A stretch of 64,000 nucleotides of DNA from an uncultured Vampirovibrio sp. GTDB lineage: Bacteria > Cyanobacteriota > Vampirovibrionia > Gastranaerophilales > Gastranaerophilaceae. Positions 43,118-51,023 of the stretch are shown piece by piece; positions within the stretch are counted from its first letter, which is position 1; each line of letters starts with the position of its first letter. Location of the stretch: the NCBI GenBank assembly GCA_910584405.1, contig CAJUAL010000006.1, positions 65,766 through 129,765 on the forward strand. Direction: 5' to 3'. The translations under genes were made by a program, and so were the position numbers. The notes under the pieces are model-generated. The model was not told the origin of the DNA. It saw nothing but the letters and a program-made list of their open reading frames with translations, and made no database searches.

Positions 43118-44890
43118 ATGAACGATAAAGAAATTGATAAAATATATGAATTAATAAATTCTGAGCAGTATGAATCAGCAAAAATGGTTATAGAAGAAGT
43201 TATACAGAAGGATTCAAGTGATATAGAAGCTCAAAAATTGCTTGCGCTTTGTTTTGTTAACCTTGAACAATTCGATAATGCAAGAACTATTCTTGAAGAT
43301 GTTATTAAATATTCTCAAGATGATGCTTTAAGCTGGTTTTATCTTGGTTGTTGTTATGATAATTTAGGTGATTTAATTTTAGCAAAACATGCTTATTTAA
43401 AGGTGATAGAATTAAGACCTGAATATTTGGATGCTTATACAAGCCTTTCTATTGCATATATAAAAATGGAAGATTATGATAATGCAATCGAAATCGGTAA
43501 AAAAGCGCTTGAGATTGCAGGCGGGGATGATTATTCAATATATTACATTTTAGGTACTGCATGTATGGCAGGTAAAAAGTTTGAAGAAAGTATTGAGTAT
43601 ATAGAAAAAGCAATTTCGATAGAACCTGATAATCTTCAGCTATATAATAATTTAGGTACATCATACTTAACTGTCGGAAATCTTGAAAAAGCTCGTCAAG
43701 CTTATGAAAAAGTTTTAAGTTTAGATGATAAAGACTCACTAACTTATTTTAATATTGCATCAATTTTACAATTACAAAATAAACACAAAGAGGCTTGCGA
43801 ATATTTTGCAAAGGCTAATGAGTATGAACCTGAAGAAGACAGTTATATTGTAGCTTGGGCACTGTCGGAAGTCAAAGCGGGAATGTTTAAAGAAGCTATT
43901 GAACATTATAAGTATCTTGCTTCTGTTTATCCGCAGAAACCTAATTATAAATATAATCTTGCATGTTGTTATCAGGTTGTCGGCGAATATGAGATTGCTA
44001 TTTACTTACTGAAACAGCTGGTTGTTTTAAACCCGAAAGCGACAAATATTTTAAAGAAATTAGCAGGGGTTTATATTGATATCGGTCAGTATTCAAATGC
44101 AAAAGAAATTTATGAAAAAATAATTAAACAAGGTTCAGTATCTTTTGAACTTTATTATGAGTTAGCGCAATTGTGTGTGAAAACAGATGATATAGATAGA
44201 GCTGAACAAATTTTGAAAAAAGTTTGCGGGCTTAATCCTACATTTGCAAGAGCTCACAAAGATTTGGGCGTAATTTATTTGAATAAAAGACTTTTTGATT
44301 ATGCTAAAGAGGAATTTGAAAAAGCATATTCTCTTGAACCTGAAAATGTTTCTATAATTGTTGAATATGCAAATTACCTGCATTCAATATCAGATTTTAA
44401 ACAAGCTGATGAGTATTATCAAAAAGCTCTTAATCTAGAGCCGGAACATGCAAGCGCGCTTGCTTTTTCAGCTTTAAATAAAACTCATCTTCACCAAATA
44501 GATATTGCGAAAGAACAGATTACAAAAGTTATTGATAAAGCTTCCGGTTCAGCGTTTTTACTGTTTATCGCAGGAAGAATTTATCACCTTGCGGGTGATT
44601 ATGAAAATGCTAAGATGTATTTGATTAAAGCATATGAAATAGAAAAATTACCGGATGTTCAAAATTTACTCGGATTATGCTATTACGAACTTGGTAATTA
44701 CGAACAAGCAAAGACAATATTTTTAAATATGCTTGAAAAAACTCCGATGAATGTCAATATATTACTAAATGTTGCGAAGTGTTTTGATAAACTCGGAGAT
44801 GCTGAAAAAGCCTTAGAATACGCGGAAAAGACGGTAGATTTGTTTGCCGAATGTGAGGAAGCTCAAGAGTTAATTAGAAAACTTTCTTAA
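43118..44890 (+). CDS. Large tetratricopeptide-repeat protein
   Basis: 590 residues built almost wholly of TPR units, about 16 by eye (for example LSWFYLGCCYDNLGDLILAKHAYLKVIELRPEYLDAY). No signal peptide or membrane helix. It is a scaffold for protein complexes; the partner is not evident. It follows the pilus operon but has its own promoter, so a link to pilus assembly is only possible. Confidence 0.87.
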   Translation: MNDKEIDKIYELINSEQYESAKMVIEEVIQKDSSDIEAQKLLALCFVNLEQFDNARTILEDVIKYSQDDALSWFYLGCCYDNLGDLILAKHAYLKVIELRPEYLDAYTSLSIAYIKMEDYDNAIEIGKKALEIAGGDDYSIYYILGTACMAGKKFEESIEYIEKAISIEPDNLQLYNNLGTSYLTVGNLEKARQAYEKVLSLDDKDSLTYFNIASILQLQNKHKEACEYFAKANEYEPEEDSYIVAWALSEVKAGMFKEAIEHYKYLASVYPQKPNYKYNLACCYQVVGEYEIAIYLLKQLVVLNPKATNILKKLAGVYIDIGQYSNAKEIYEKIIKQGSVSFELYYELAQLCVKTDDIDRAEQILKKVCGLNPTFARAHKDLGVIYLNKRLFDYAKEEFEKAYSLEPENVSIIVEYANYLHSISDFKQADEYYQKALNLEPEHASALAFSALNKTHLHQIDIAKEQITKVIDKASGSAFLLFIAGRIYHLAGDYENAKMYLIKAYEIEKLPDVQNLLGLCYYELGNYEQAKTIFLNMLEKTPMNVNILLNVAKCFDKLGDAEKALEYAEKTVDLFAECEEAQELIRKLS

Positions 44891-44911
44891 GGATATCTAT
44901 TGCATATCTTT

Positions 44912-44939
44912 TTGCTTGGTGATAAGATATACATATAAA
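44912..44939 (+). promoter_or_regulatory. Promoter of small LuxR-type gene
   Basis: TTGCTT (44912-44917), 16 bp, TATAAA (44934-44939), 30 nt before the ATG. Confidence 0.5.
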
Positions 44940-44969
44940 ATTTAACCAGATTTGTAAGAAAGTAAAAAT

Positions 44970-45221
44970 ATGAAAAAGATGTATATTGAAAACCTGCCCT
45001 TAAGGGCAGCGGAAATTGCGCCTTTATTGTGTCGCGGCTATGGTAATGCTGAAATTGGTAAAATTATACATTTAAGTTATTATACGATTCAGACTCATGT
45101 TGTTAAGATGTTAGAACATACGGATTCCAGAAATAGAATGGAGCTTGCGTATAAATTAGGCTGTTATGAAAAAGAAATGGAAATGCAGTCTTATATAAAA
45201 ATAAAAGGCAAGGGTCACTAA
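44970..45221 (+). CDS. Small LuxR/GerE-type HTH protein
   Basis: 83 residues, essentially a lone LuxR-type DNA-binding domain. LPLRAAEIAPLLCRGYGNAEIGKIIHLSYYTIQTHVVKMLEHTDSRNRMELAYKLG gives the scaffold and recognition helices. No receiver or ligand domain is present, as in GerE-like stand-alone regulators. Its targets are unknown; mlaE follows 43 bp on with its own promoter. Confidence 0.82.
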   Translation: MKKMYIENLPLRAAEIAPLLCRGYGNAEIGKIIHLSYYTIQTHVVKMLEHTDSRNRMELAYKLGCYEKEMEMQSYIKIKGKGH

Positions 45222-45229
45222 TATATAAC

Positions 45230-45258
45230 TTTACACGGCTTGTTCTTTTTTGTATAAT
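45230..45258 (+). promoter_or_regulatory. Promoter giving a leaderless mlaE mRNA
   Basis: TTTACA (45230-45235), exactly 17 bp, TATAAT (45253-45258), then 6 nt to the ATG at 45265. Confidence 0.65.
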
Positions 45259-45264
45259 CCTTGT

Positions 45265-46074
45265 ATGATAACTTTGCAGAAATATTTAAAACAGTCGGCA
45301 ACGTATAAGGTGTTTTCACATTTTTTACTTGTTTTTGCCGATTTTTTGGATACTTTGGGCAAAATTGCACAGATAGGTTTTCATGTTTTAAAGTGCATTT
45401 TAAAATTTGAAATATCAGGAAAAGAATTACTTACACAGTGTGACAGGTTTGGCGTAAGTTCTTTACCGATTACGTTGTCAATTGTCGGGATGACTTCTAT
45501 TATTGTAGCTTCGCAGGTTGCGCATGAAATGGTAAAACAGGGCGGAGGAAATTTTGTCGGGCTATTAATGACAATACTTATTGTAAGAGAAGTCGGTGCA
45601 ATTATGTCGGGGTTTGCAATAACTTCAATGATTGGTTCTTCGTTAGCTTCTGAACTTGCAACAATGCGTGTAACAGAACAGGTTGATGCGGTTGAAGTTT
45701 TAGGCGTTGATCCTATAAGATATTTATTTGTGCCAAGAGTTTTATCAGGAATAATAATGATGCCGTTTGTTGTAATTGTAGCATCTGTTGTCGGGGTAAT
45801 CCTTGGTGCTGTTACATCAGATATGTTTGCCGGATTAACATATAGAGCTTATTTTGACTCAGCTTGGCTTGGGTTATATATGAAAGATTTGACGGTATGT
45901 CTTTTAAAAGCTGCCGTATTTGGCGCTACAATATCTTTAATCAGTTGTACTTGCGGATATTTTGCATCAGGCGGAGCTAAGGGAGTTGGTATTGCGACTA
46001 CCAAAGCTGTTGTTTGGTCATTTATTGCAATTGTCGTATGGGACATGGTATTTGCGGTATTATTTTTCTTTTAA
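45265..46074 (+). CDS. mlaE: MlaE-family lipid ABC transporter permease
   Basis: Inner-membrane permease of a phospholipid-trafficking (Mla/Mce) system. 269 residues with about five helices and the MlaE signatures TLSIVGMTSIIVASQVAHEM, IVREVGAIMSGFAITSMIGSSLASELATM and VEVLGVDPIRYLFVPRVLSG. I use the ATG at 45265; an in-frame TTG at 45250 overlaps the -10 box. The ATPase gene follows by 19 nt, but no MCE-domain (MlaD) gene is adjacent. Confidence 0.92.
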   Translation: MITLQKYLKQSATYKVFSHFLLVFADFLDTLGKIAQIGFHVLKCILKFEISGKELLTQCDRFGVSSLPITLSIVGMTSIIVASQVAHEMVKQGGGNFVGLLMTILIVREVGAIMSGFAITSMIGSSLASELATMRVTEQVDAVEVLGVDPIRYLFVPRVLSGIIMMPFVVIVASVVGVILGAVTSDMFAGLTYRAYFDSAWLGLYMKDLTVCLLKAAVFGATISLISCTCGYFASGGAKGVGIATTKAVVWSFIAIVVWDMVFAVLFFF

Positions 46075-46093
46075 TTTGTAAGAAGGTTTAGTT

Positions 46094-46813
46094 ATGAGTA
46101 TAGAAGTTAGAAATTTAATAAAAAAATTCGATGACAGAGTTGTAATAAACGATATATCATTTAAAGTTGATGATGGTGAAGTTTTGGCAATTGTCGGTTT
46201 TTCGGGTTCAGGAAAAAGTACTGTTTTAAAACTTATTTGCGGGCTTATTCCGTTTGACAGCGGCGAAGTTATAACCTCAGAAGGTGATATTGCAATGGTT
46301 TTTCAATATTCAGCATTGTTTGATTCGTTGACGGTTGCTGATAATATTGCATTTGCGCTAAGAGAAAGAAAAGACTTAAGGAAAAAGTTCACTGAAAGCG
46401 AGATAAAAAATATTGTATCTCAAAAGTTGGAACTTGTAGGGTTACGCGGTATTGAAAATAAATTCCCGTCAGAATTGTCGGGTGGTATGCAAAAAAGGGT
46501 AAGTTTTGCCCGTGCAATTGTTACAAAGCCTAATTCAATTCTTTATGATGAGCCGACAGCAGGTTTAGATCCTATGTCATCTACTTTGATTGAAGATTAT
46601 ATTGTAAGTTTAAAACGAGAAATTAATGCGGCATCAATTGTTGTAACACACCAGATGTCAACGATTACAAGAACAGCGGACCGTGTTATAATGCTGTATG
46701 ACGGAAAAATTGTTTTTGAAGGAACCCCGATCAAATTACTTAAACAGGAAAATCCTTATACAAAACAGTTTGTAACGGCGTCGCTAGACGGCCCTATGCA
46801 GATGCAGGCTTAA
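46094..46813 (+). CDS. mlaF: MlaF-like ABC transporter ATPase
   Basis: ATPase partner of the MlaE permease, 239 residues. Walker A GFSGSGKSTVLKL, signature LSGGMQKRVSFARA (GMQKRV is typical of MlaF/TtgA), Walker B SILYDEPTAGLDP and H-loop VTHQMS. The last residues (MQMQA) are unstructured. Same operon as mlaE. Confidence 0.93.
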   Translation: MSIEVRNLIKKFDDRVVINDISFKVDDGEVLAIVGFSGSGKSTVLKLICGLIPFDSGEVITSEGDIAMVFQYSALFDSLTVADNIAFALRERKDLRKKFTESEIKNIVSQKLELVGLRGIENKFPSELSGGMQKRVSFARAIVTKPNSILYDEPTAGLDPMSSTLIEDYIVSLKREINAASIVVTHQMSTITRTADRVIMLYDGKIVFEGTPIKLLKQENPYTKQFVTASLDGPMQMQA

Positions 46814-46843
46814 TTAAAAATTAAATGAGGAAGTATAAATATT

Positions 46844-48091
46844 ATGAAAATGGAAAAATTATTTAACGAAGATGTAATGGCTTTAGATACATATATAATG
46901 GTTAAATTAAAAGAAAAAACCGCGCAGTTATCAGAAAGTCTTTCAAAGAAAAACAGAGCGCCGATTGCTTTGTCAATGGGGGCTCCGACAGCGAATCCGC
47001 CAGAAATTCTTATAGAAAAATTAAAAGAATTTTTAACAGAGGATAATATTCACACATATTCTGTAACAAGAGGCGAATCGTATTTCAGACAGGCTGTAGC
47101 TCAGAGAATGAAAGATAGATTCGGAGTTGAATTAGATGAAAATAAAGAGATTTTTTCACTTTTGGGTTCAAAGGACGGGTTGGCTAATTTAATCAGATTT
47201 ATTACAACTCCAAGACATGAAGAGTTCGAAAAAGATATTATACTTGTCCCGGATCCGGGGTATGCGTCATATGGACAAATGGTTCAATGTTCGGGTGGTA
47301 AGGTTTATCCTATCGCTTTGACTAAGGAAAATAATTATCAGCCTGACTTAGACAGCGTAATCGAAAATTTAGAATCTGACGGGTATGACAGTTCTAAGGT
47401 TAAAGCTGTTATAATTAATTATCCGAATAATCCTTTAGGGGTATCAGCAACAAGAGAATATGTTCAAAGAGTTATAGATTTTTGTAAAAAACGTGACATT
47501 TTACTTATTGCAGATGCGGCTTATTGTGATTTATATTTTGATGAGGCGGAAAAACCTTTCAGTGTATTGGAGCTAAAAGGAGCAAAAGATGTTACTGTAG
47601 AATTATTCAGTTTGTCAAAACCATACGGAATTACAGGCTGGCGTTTAGGTTGGATTTGCGGAAATTCTGATGTTATATCAAGGTTTGGTAAAGCAAAATC
47701 TACTATTGATAACGGTATATTTAAAGCTTTGCAAAAGGCTTGTGCGTATGTTATGGTCAGTCCTGAGGGTGAAGATTATATTGCTCAGGGTAATGCAGCT
47801 TATCGTCGTAAACAAAGTATTATGGTTAAAGGTTTAAAAGAACTTGGCTGGCCGATTGATGAATCAACATTACCAAAGACAACATTTTATCTTTGGATGC
47901 CGATTCCGAGAAAGTATGATTCTTCATTTAAATTCTGCGAAGATTTGTTAGAAAAATCAGGTGTTGTCGTGGTTCCCGGAGATGCTTTCGGAGCTTGCGG
48001 GCAAGGGTATTTTAGAATATCTTTTGTATGTTCTGATGAAAAATTACAGGAAGTGATTGACAGAATGAAAGCTGACGGTTTTAAATACTAG
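46844..48091 (+). CDS. Class I/II aminotransferase (PLP-dependent)
   Basis: 415 residues of fold-type I aminotransferase. SMGAPTANPPE, YSVTRGESYFRQAVAQRMKDRFG, VPDPGYASYGQM, INYPNNPLGVSA, the aspartate segment LIADAAYCDLYFD and the PLP lysine in SLSKPYGITGWRLGW. It resembles LL-diaminopimelate/alanine-type aminotransferases, but exact substrate is not resolvable from motifs. A strong terminator follows. Confidence 0.83.
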   Translation: MKMEKLFNEDVMALDTYIMVKLKEKTAQLSESLSKKNRAPIALSMGAPTANPPEILIEKLKEFLTEDNIHTYSVTRGESYFRQAVAQRMKDRFGVELDENKEIFSLLGSKDGLANLIRFITTPRHEEFEKDIILVPDPGYASYGQMVQCSGGKVYPIALTKENNYQPDLDSVIENLESDGYDSSKVKAVIINYPNNPLGVSATREYVQRVIDFCKKRDILLIADAAYCDLYFDEAEKPFSVLELKGAKDVTVELFSLSKPYGITGWRLGWICGNSDVISRFGKAKSTIDNGIFKALQKACAYVMVSPEGEDYIAQGNAAYRRKQSIMVKGLKELGWPIDESTLPKTTFYLWMPIPRKYDSSFKFCEDLLEKSGVVVVPGDAFGACGQGYFRISFVCSDEKLQEVIDRMKADGFKY

Positions 48092-48098
48092 GAATATT

Positions 48099-48135
48099 AA
48101 AAGCGGGCTCAAACCTATGGCTTGAGCCCGCTTTT
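48099..48135. terminator. Terminator after aminotransferase / pilin
   Basis: Perfect 14-bp stem AAAAGCGGGCTCAA (48099-48112) / TTGAGCCCGCTTTT (48122-48135), T-run after it. Lies between convergent genes and may act in both directions. Confidence 0.88.
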
Positions 48136-48147
48136 TTATACTTATTT

Positions 48148-48765
48148 CTAAAAACTGAACGGGTAATCATCTTTAAATTCCCATTGGTCGTTTTGTAAAA
48201 GTTTTGTACACCATTCCGGATCAGATTGGCATTTGGTAATCATTTGAGCTCGAGTTGTTCCTACTGCATTTTGACCTGAACCGTAGGTTCCGAAAAATAT
48301 TTGATTATTTCCAAAGTGGCCAAGTCTGTTTGCATCAGAAAAGCAGAATAAAAACCTTTGTATGTCATATCCTTGCCTGTTCGGACCTCTATCTCCGTTT
48401 ATATCATAATCTACATCTAAACATGCACCTGTCCAGAATGTCATCAGTTTGGAGCCGTCTTTATAATAAACCTGCTGATCTTTTATAAATTGATGTCCCA
48501 TATAAGGATCAATATTTTCCATATACCAATTATATCCACTTCCTTGAGCAGGGGTATTCATGTCTCGGAATGACCCTTTATCTAGTTCCATATCAAGAAC
48601 TGCGTTATTCATTTTACTGTAGAAGTTTTTGAGTTTTGCGGTGTATTCTTTTTTTACTCTGTTATAATGAAGTGTCGGGATTGTCATAGCTGCAACGACA
48701 CCGACGATAGTCATTGTGAGTAGAATTTCTGCCAGAGTAAAACCTGCTTTATTCTTTTTTATCAT
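48148..48765 (-). CDS. Type IV/II pilin-like protein
   Basis: 205-residue pseudopilin: leader MIKKNKAG then FTLAEILLTMTIVGVVAAM. The C-terminal motif DVDYDINGDRGPNRQGYDIQRF is a variant of the family motif. Its promoter and 5' leader closely match those of the pilin gene 29644-30342. Confidence 0.82.
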   Translation of the reverse strand: MIKKNKAGFTLAEILLTMTIVGVVAAMTIPTLHYNRVKKEYTAKLKNFYSKMNNAVLDMELDKGSFRDMNTPAQGSGYNWYMENIDPYMGHQFIKDQQVYYKDGSKLMTFWTGACLDVDYDINGDRGPNRQGYDIQRFLFCFSDANRLGHFGNNQIFFGTYGSGQNAVGTTRAQMITKCQSDPEWCTKLLQNDQWEFKDDYPFSF

Positions 48766-48794
48766 ATAAATCTTCCTTAATTATCCTCTTTTTT

Positions 48795-48823
48795 ATTATA
48801 ACATATTTTGGGTATCACCTCAA
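48795..48823 (-). promoter_or_regulatory. Promoter of pilin gene 48148-48765
   Basis: Minus strand: TTGAGG (48818-48823), 17 bp, TATAAT (48795-48800) with TGT before it; ATG 29 nt downstream. Nearly identical to 30373-30401. Confidence 0.7.
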
Positions 48824-48875
48824 CAATTTTTATGGTGTATAATTGTTTTGTAAAAATTTTTATGAGGGTTTTATT

Positions 48876-49796
48876 ATGAATATTGCAGATAATATGACAC
48901 AATTAGTCGGAAATACTCCGATGGTAAAATTAAATAAACTGAATACAGGGGTTGCAGAAGTTTATTTAAAATTGGAATATTTCAACCCTGCAAATTCAAT
49001 AAAAGACCGTGCAGCTTTGCAAATGATAATTGATGCGGAAAATGACGGCAGAATAAAACCTGATTCTGTAATAATTGAGCCGACAAGCGGAAATACAGGA
49101 ATAGGTTTAGCAATGGTTTGTGCTATTCGCGGGTATAGATTACTTCTTACAATGCCTGAGTCAATGAGTAAGGAGCGCAGAATGTTATTGGCTGCATATG
49201 GTGCCGAACTTGTTTTAACTCCCGCAGCAGAAGGTATGAACGGAGCGGTTAATAAGGCTTTAGAACTTAGTAAAGAATATCAAAATTCGTTTGTTCCTTC
49301 TCAATTTAATAATCCGTCAAACCCTAAGGCTCATGTTTTAACAACCTCAGAAGAAATTTGGAAAGATACCGACGGTAAAGTTGATATTTTTGTAGCAGGT
49401 GTCGGAACAGGCGGGACAGTTTGCGGAATTGCGAAGAATTTAAAGTTAAAAAATCCTGATATAAAAGCAGTTGCAGTGGAGCCTTATACCTCTCAGGTTC
49501 TGGCAGGGAAAAACGCAGGGGCTCATAAAATTCAGGGAATCGGTGCTAATTTCGTTCCGGGAAATTATGACCCGTCGCTTATTGATGAGATAATTCCTGT
49601 CAAAAACGAGGATGCAATTGAAATGACAAAATTGTTGCCTAAAAACGAAGGAATTTTGTCCGGAATTTCAGGCGGAGCAAATGTTTGGGCGGCTGTAGAG
49701 CTTGCAAAACGTCCAGAAAATAAAGGAAAACGGATTGTAACCGTTATTCCTGATTGCGGGGACCATTATTTAAGCTGTGGATTATATGGAGATTAA
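48876..49796 (+). CDS. cysK: Cysteine synthase (O-acetylserine sulfhydrylase)
   Basis: PLP enzyme that makes cysteine from O-acetylserine and sulfide. 306 residues: VGNTPMVKLNKL, PLP lysine in NPANSIKDRAALQMI, substrate loop PTSGNTGIGLA, phosphate loop GVGTGGTVCGIAKNL, and SGISGGANVWAA near the end. The start at 48876 follows GAGGG; the upstream TTG extension has no support. nadD follows directly. Confidence 0.93.
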   Translation: MNIADNMTQLVGNTPMVKLNKLNTGVAEVYLKLEYFNPANSIKDRAALQMIIDAENDGRIKPDSVIIEPTSGNTGIGLAMVCAIRGYRLLLTMPESMSKERRMLLAAYGAELVLTPAAEGMNGAVNKALELSKEYQNSFVPSQFNNPSNPKAHVLTTSEEIWKDTDGKVDIFVAGVGTGGTVCGIAKNLKLKNPDIKAVAVEPYTSQVLAGKNAGAHKIQGIGANFVPGNYDPSLIDEIIPVKNEDAIEMTKLLPKNEGILSGISGGANVWAAVELAKRPENKGKRIVTVIPDCGDHYLSCGLYGD

Positions 49797-49799
49797 TTG

Positions 49800-50390
49800 A
49801 TGAAGTTATGCGTATTTCAAGGAACGTTTAATCCTGTACACAATGCTCATTTAAGGGTTGGTGAGTGGGTTTTGAACACTTATCATCCCGATAAATTGAT
49901 TTTTATTCCTGCGGCTAATCCTCCGCACAAAAACTGTAATCCGGAATATGCAAAACATCGTTATAATATGGTAAGTCTTGCTGTTGAAGATAATAAAGGG
50001 TTTTCTATATCTGATATTGAATACAAACGGGAGGGAAAATCTTATACATATCTTACCCTTTGTGAGCTTAAAAAACTTTATAACATAAAAGACAGAATTT
50101 TATTTATTATTGGGACTGACGCATTTGAAAAGATTGAGTCCTGGTATGAATTTGATAAACTAAAAGAGTTGGTGAAATTTATCGTTTTTGTAAGGGAGGA
50201 CAATTTTATCCCTTCACGTTATGATTATTTAAAAGAACTCGGTGTTGAGTTTGAATTTCAACCGCTGCCGTTTGAAGATATTTCATCAACCGAATTAAGA
50301 CGAAAAATCAAAAATAACGAAGATATAAGTTTATACGTAAGTAAAAAAGTAGAGGATTATATAAAGGAAAATGGATTATACAAAGATTAG
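49800..50390 (+). CDS. nadD: Nicotinate-nucleotide adenylyltransferase
   Basis: Makes deamido-NAD from nicotinate mononucleotide. About 196 residues with FQGTFNPVHNAHLRVGEW (nucleotidyltransferase GxFxPxHxxH), PPHKN, and ISSTELRRKIKNN (ISSTxxR). It overlaps yqeK by 20 nt, the classical nadD-yqeK pair. Confidence 0.94.
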   Translation: MKLCVFQGTFNPVHNAHLRVGEWVLNTYHPDKLIFIPAANPPHKNCNPEYAKHRYNMVSLAVEDNKGFSISDIEYKREGKSYTYLTLCELKKLYNIKDRILFIIGTDAFEKIESWYEFDKLKELVKFIVFVREDNFIPSRYDYLKELGVEFEFQPLPFEDISSTELRRKIKNNEDISLYVSKKVEDYIKENGLYKD

Positions 50391-50952
50391 CAGGGAAGCT
50401 TTACTGGATTGGCTGAAAAAGAATTTGTGTGAAGAACGTTATGAGCATTCATTAGGCACCGCAGAATGTGCTAAAGAATTAGCATTAAGATTTGGTGTTG
50501 ATCCTGAAAAAGCCTATGTTGCAGGCTTGCTGCATGATTGTGCAAAGTGTTTTTCAAATGAGAAATTAATGTCAATAATAGATGAAAATTTGACAATAGA
50601 AGATGCTGAAAAATCTAATCCGAAAACTCTTCATGCTCCTGTTAGTGCGTATGTTGCAAAAACTGATTTTGGAGTGGAGGATGAAGAAATCTTATCCGCA
50701 ATCAGGTGGCATACTTTAGGTAAATTAGATATGAGCGATTTTGAAAAGATTATATTTCTTGCAGACAAAATTGAACCGAGAACCCGTGAAAAATGTCATT
50801 GTGAACCGATAAAAGCTTGTCTTGAAGGTGAAAATGGGCTAAATTCCGCGATGCTTCAATGTTACAGACAGACAATAAAAAGTTTAATCGACAGGGATTT
50901 GAAAATTTGTCCTGCAACAGTTGATATTTACAATTACCTGCAAGGCTGTTAA
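50371..50952 (+). CDS. yqeK: YqeK-like HD-domain hydrolase
   Basis: 193-residue HD phosphohydrolase, family reported as symmetrical Ap4A hydrolase. Metal-site pattern: YEHSLGTAECAKEL, LLHDCAK (HD), HAPVSAYVAK, IRWHTLG and IIFLADKIEPRTR. Translationally coupled to nadD. Confidence 0.92.
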   Translation: MDYTKISREALLDWLKKNLCEERYEHSLGTAECAKELALRFGVDPEKAYVAGLLHDCAKCFSNEKLMSIIDENLTIEDAEKSNPKTLHAPVSAYVAKTDFGVEDEEILSAIRWHTLGKLDMSDFEKIIFLADKIEPRTREKCHCEPIKACLEGENGLNSAMLQCYRQTIKSLIDRDLKICPATVDIYNYLQGC

Positions 50953-51023
50953 CTAACTTAATAAACTGTCATATTTCTTTATTTTTCATGGTACAATTTT
51001 CATAAAAATTAGAGAGGGTAAAG

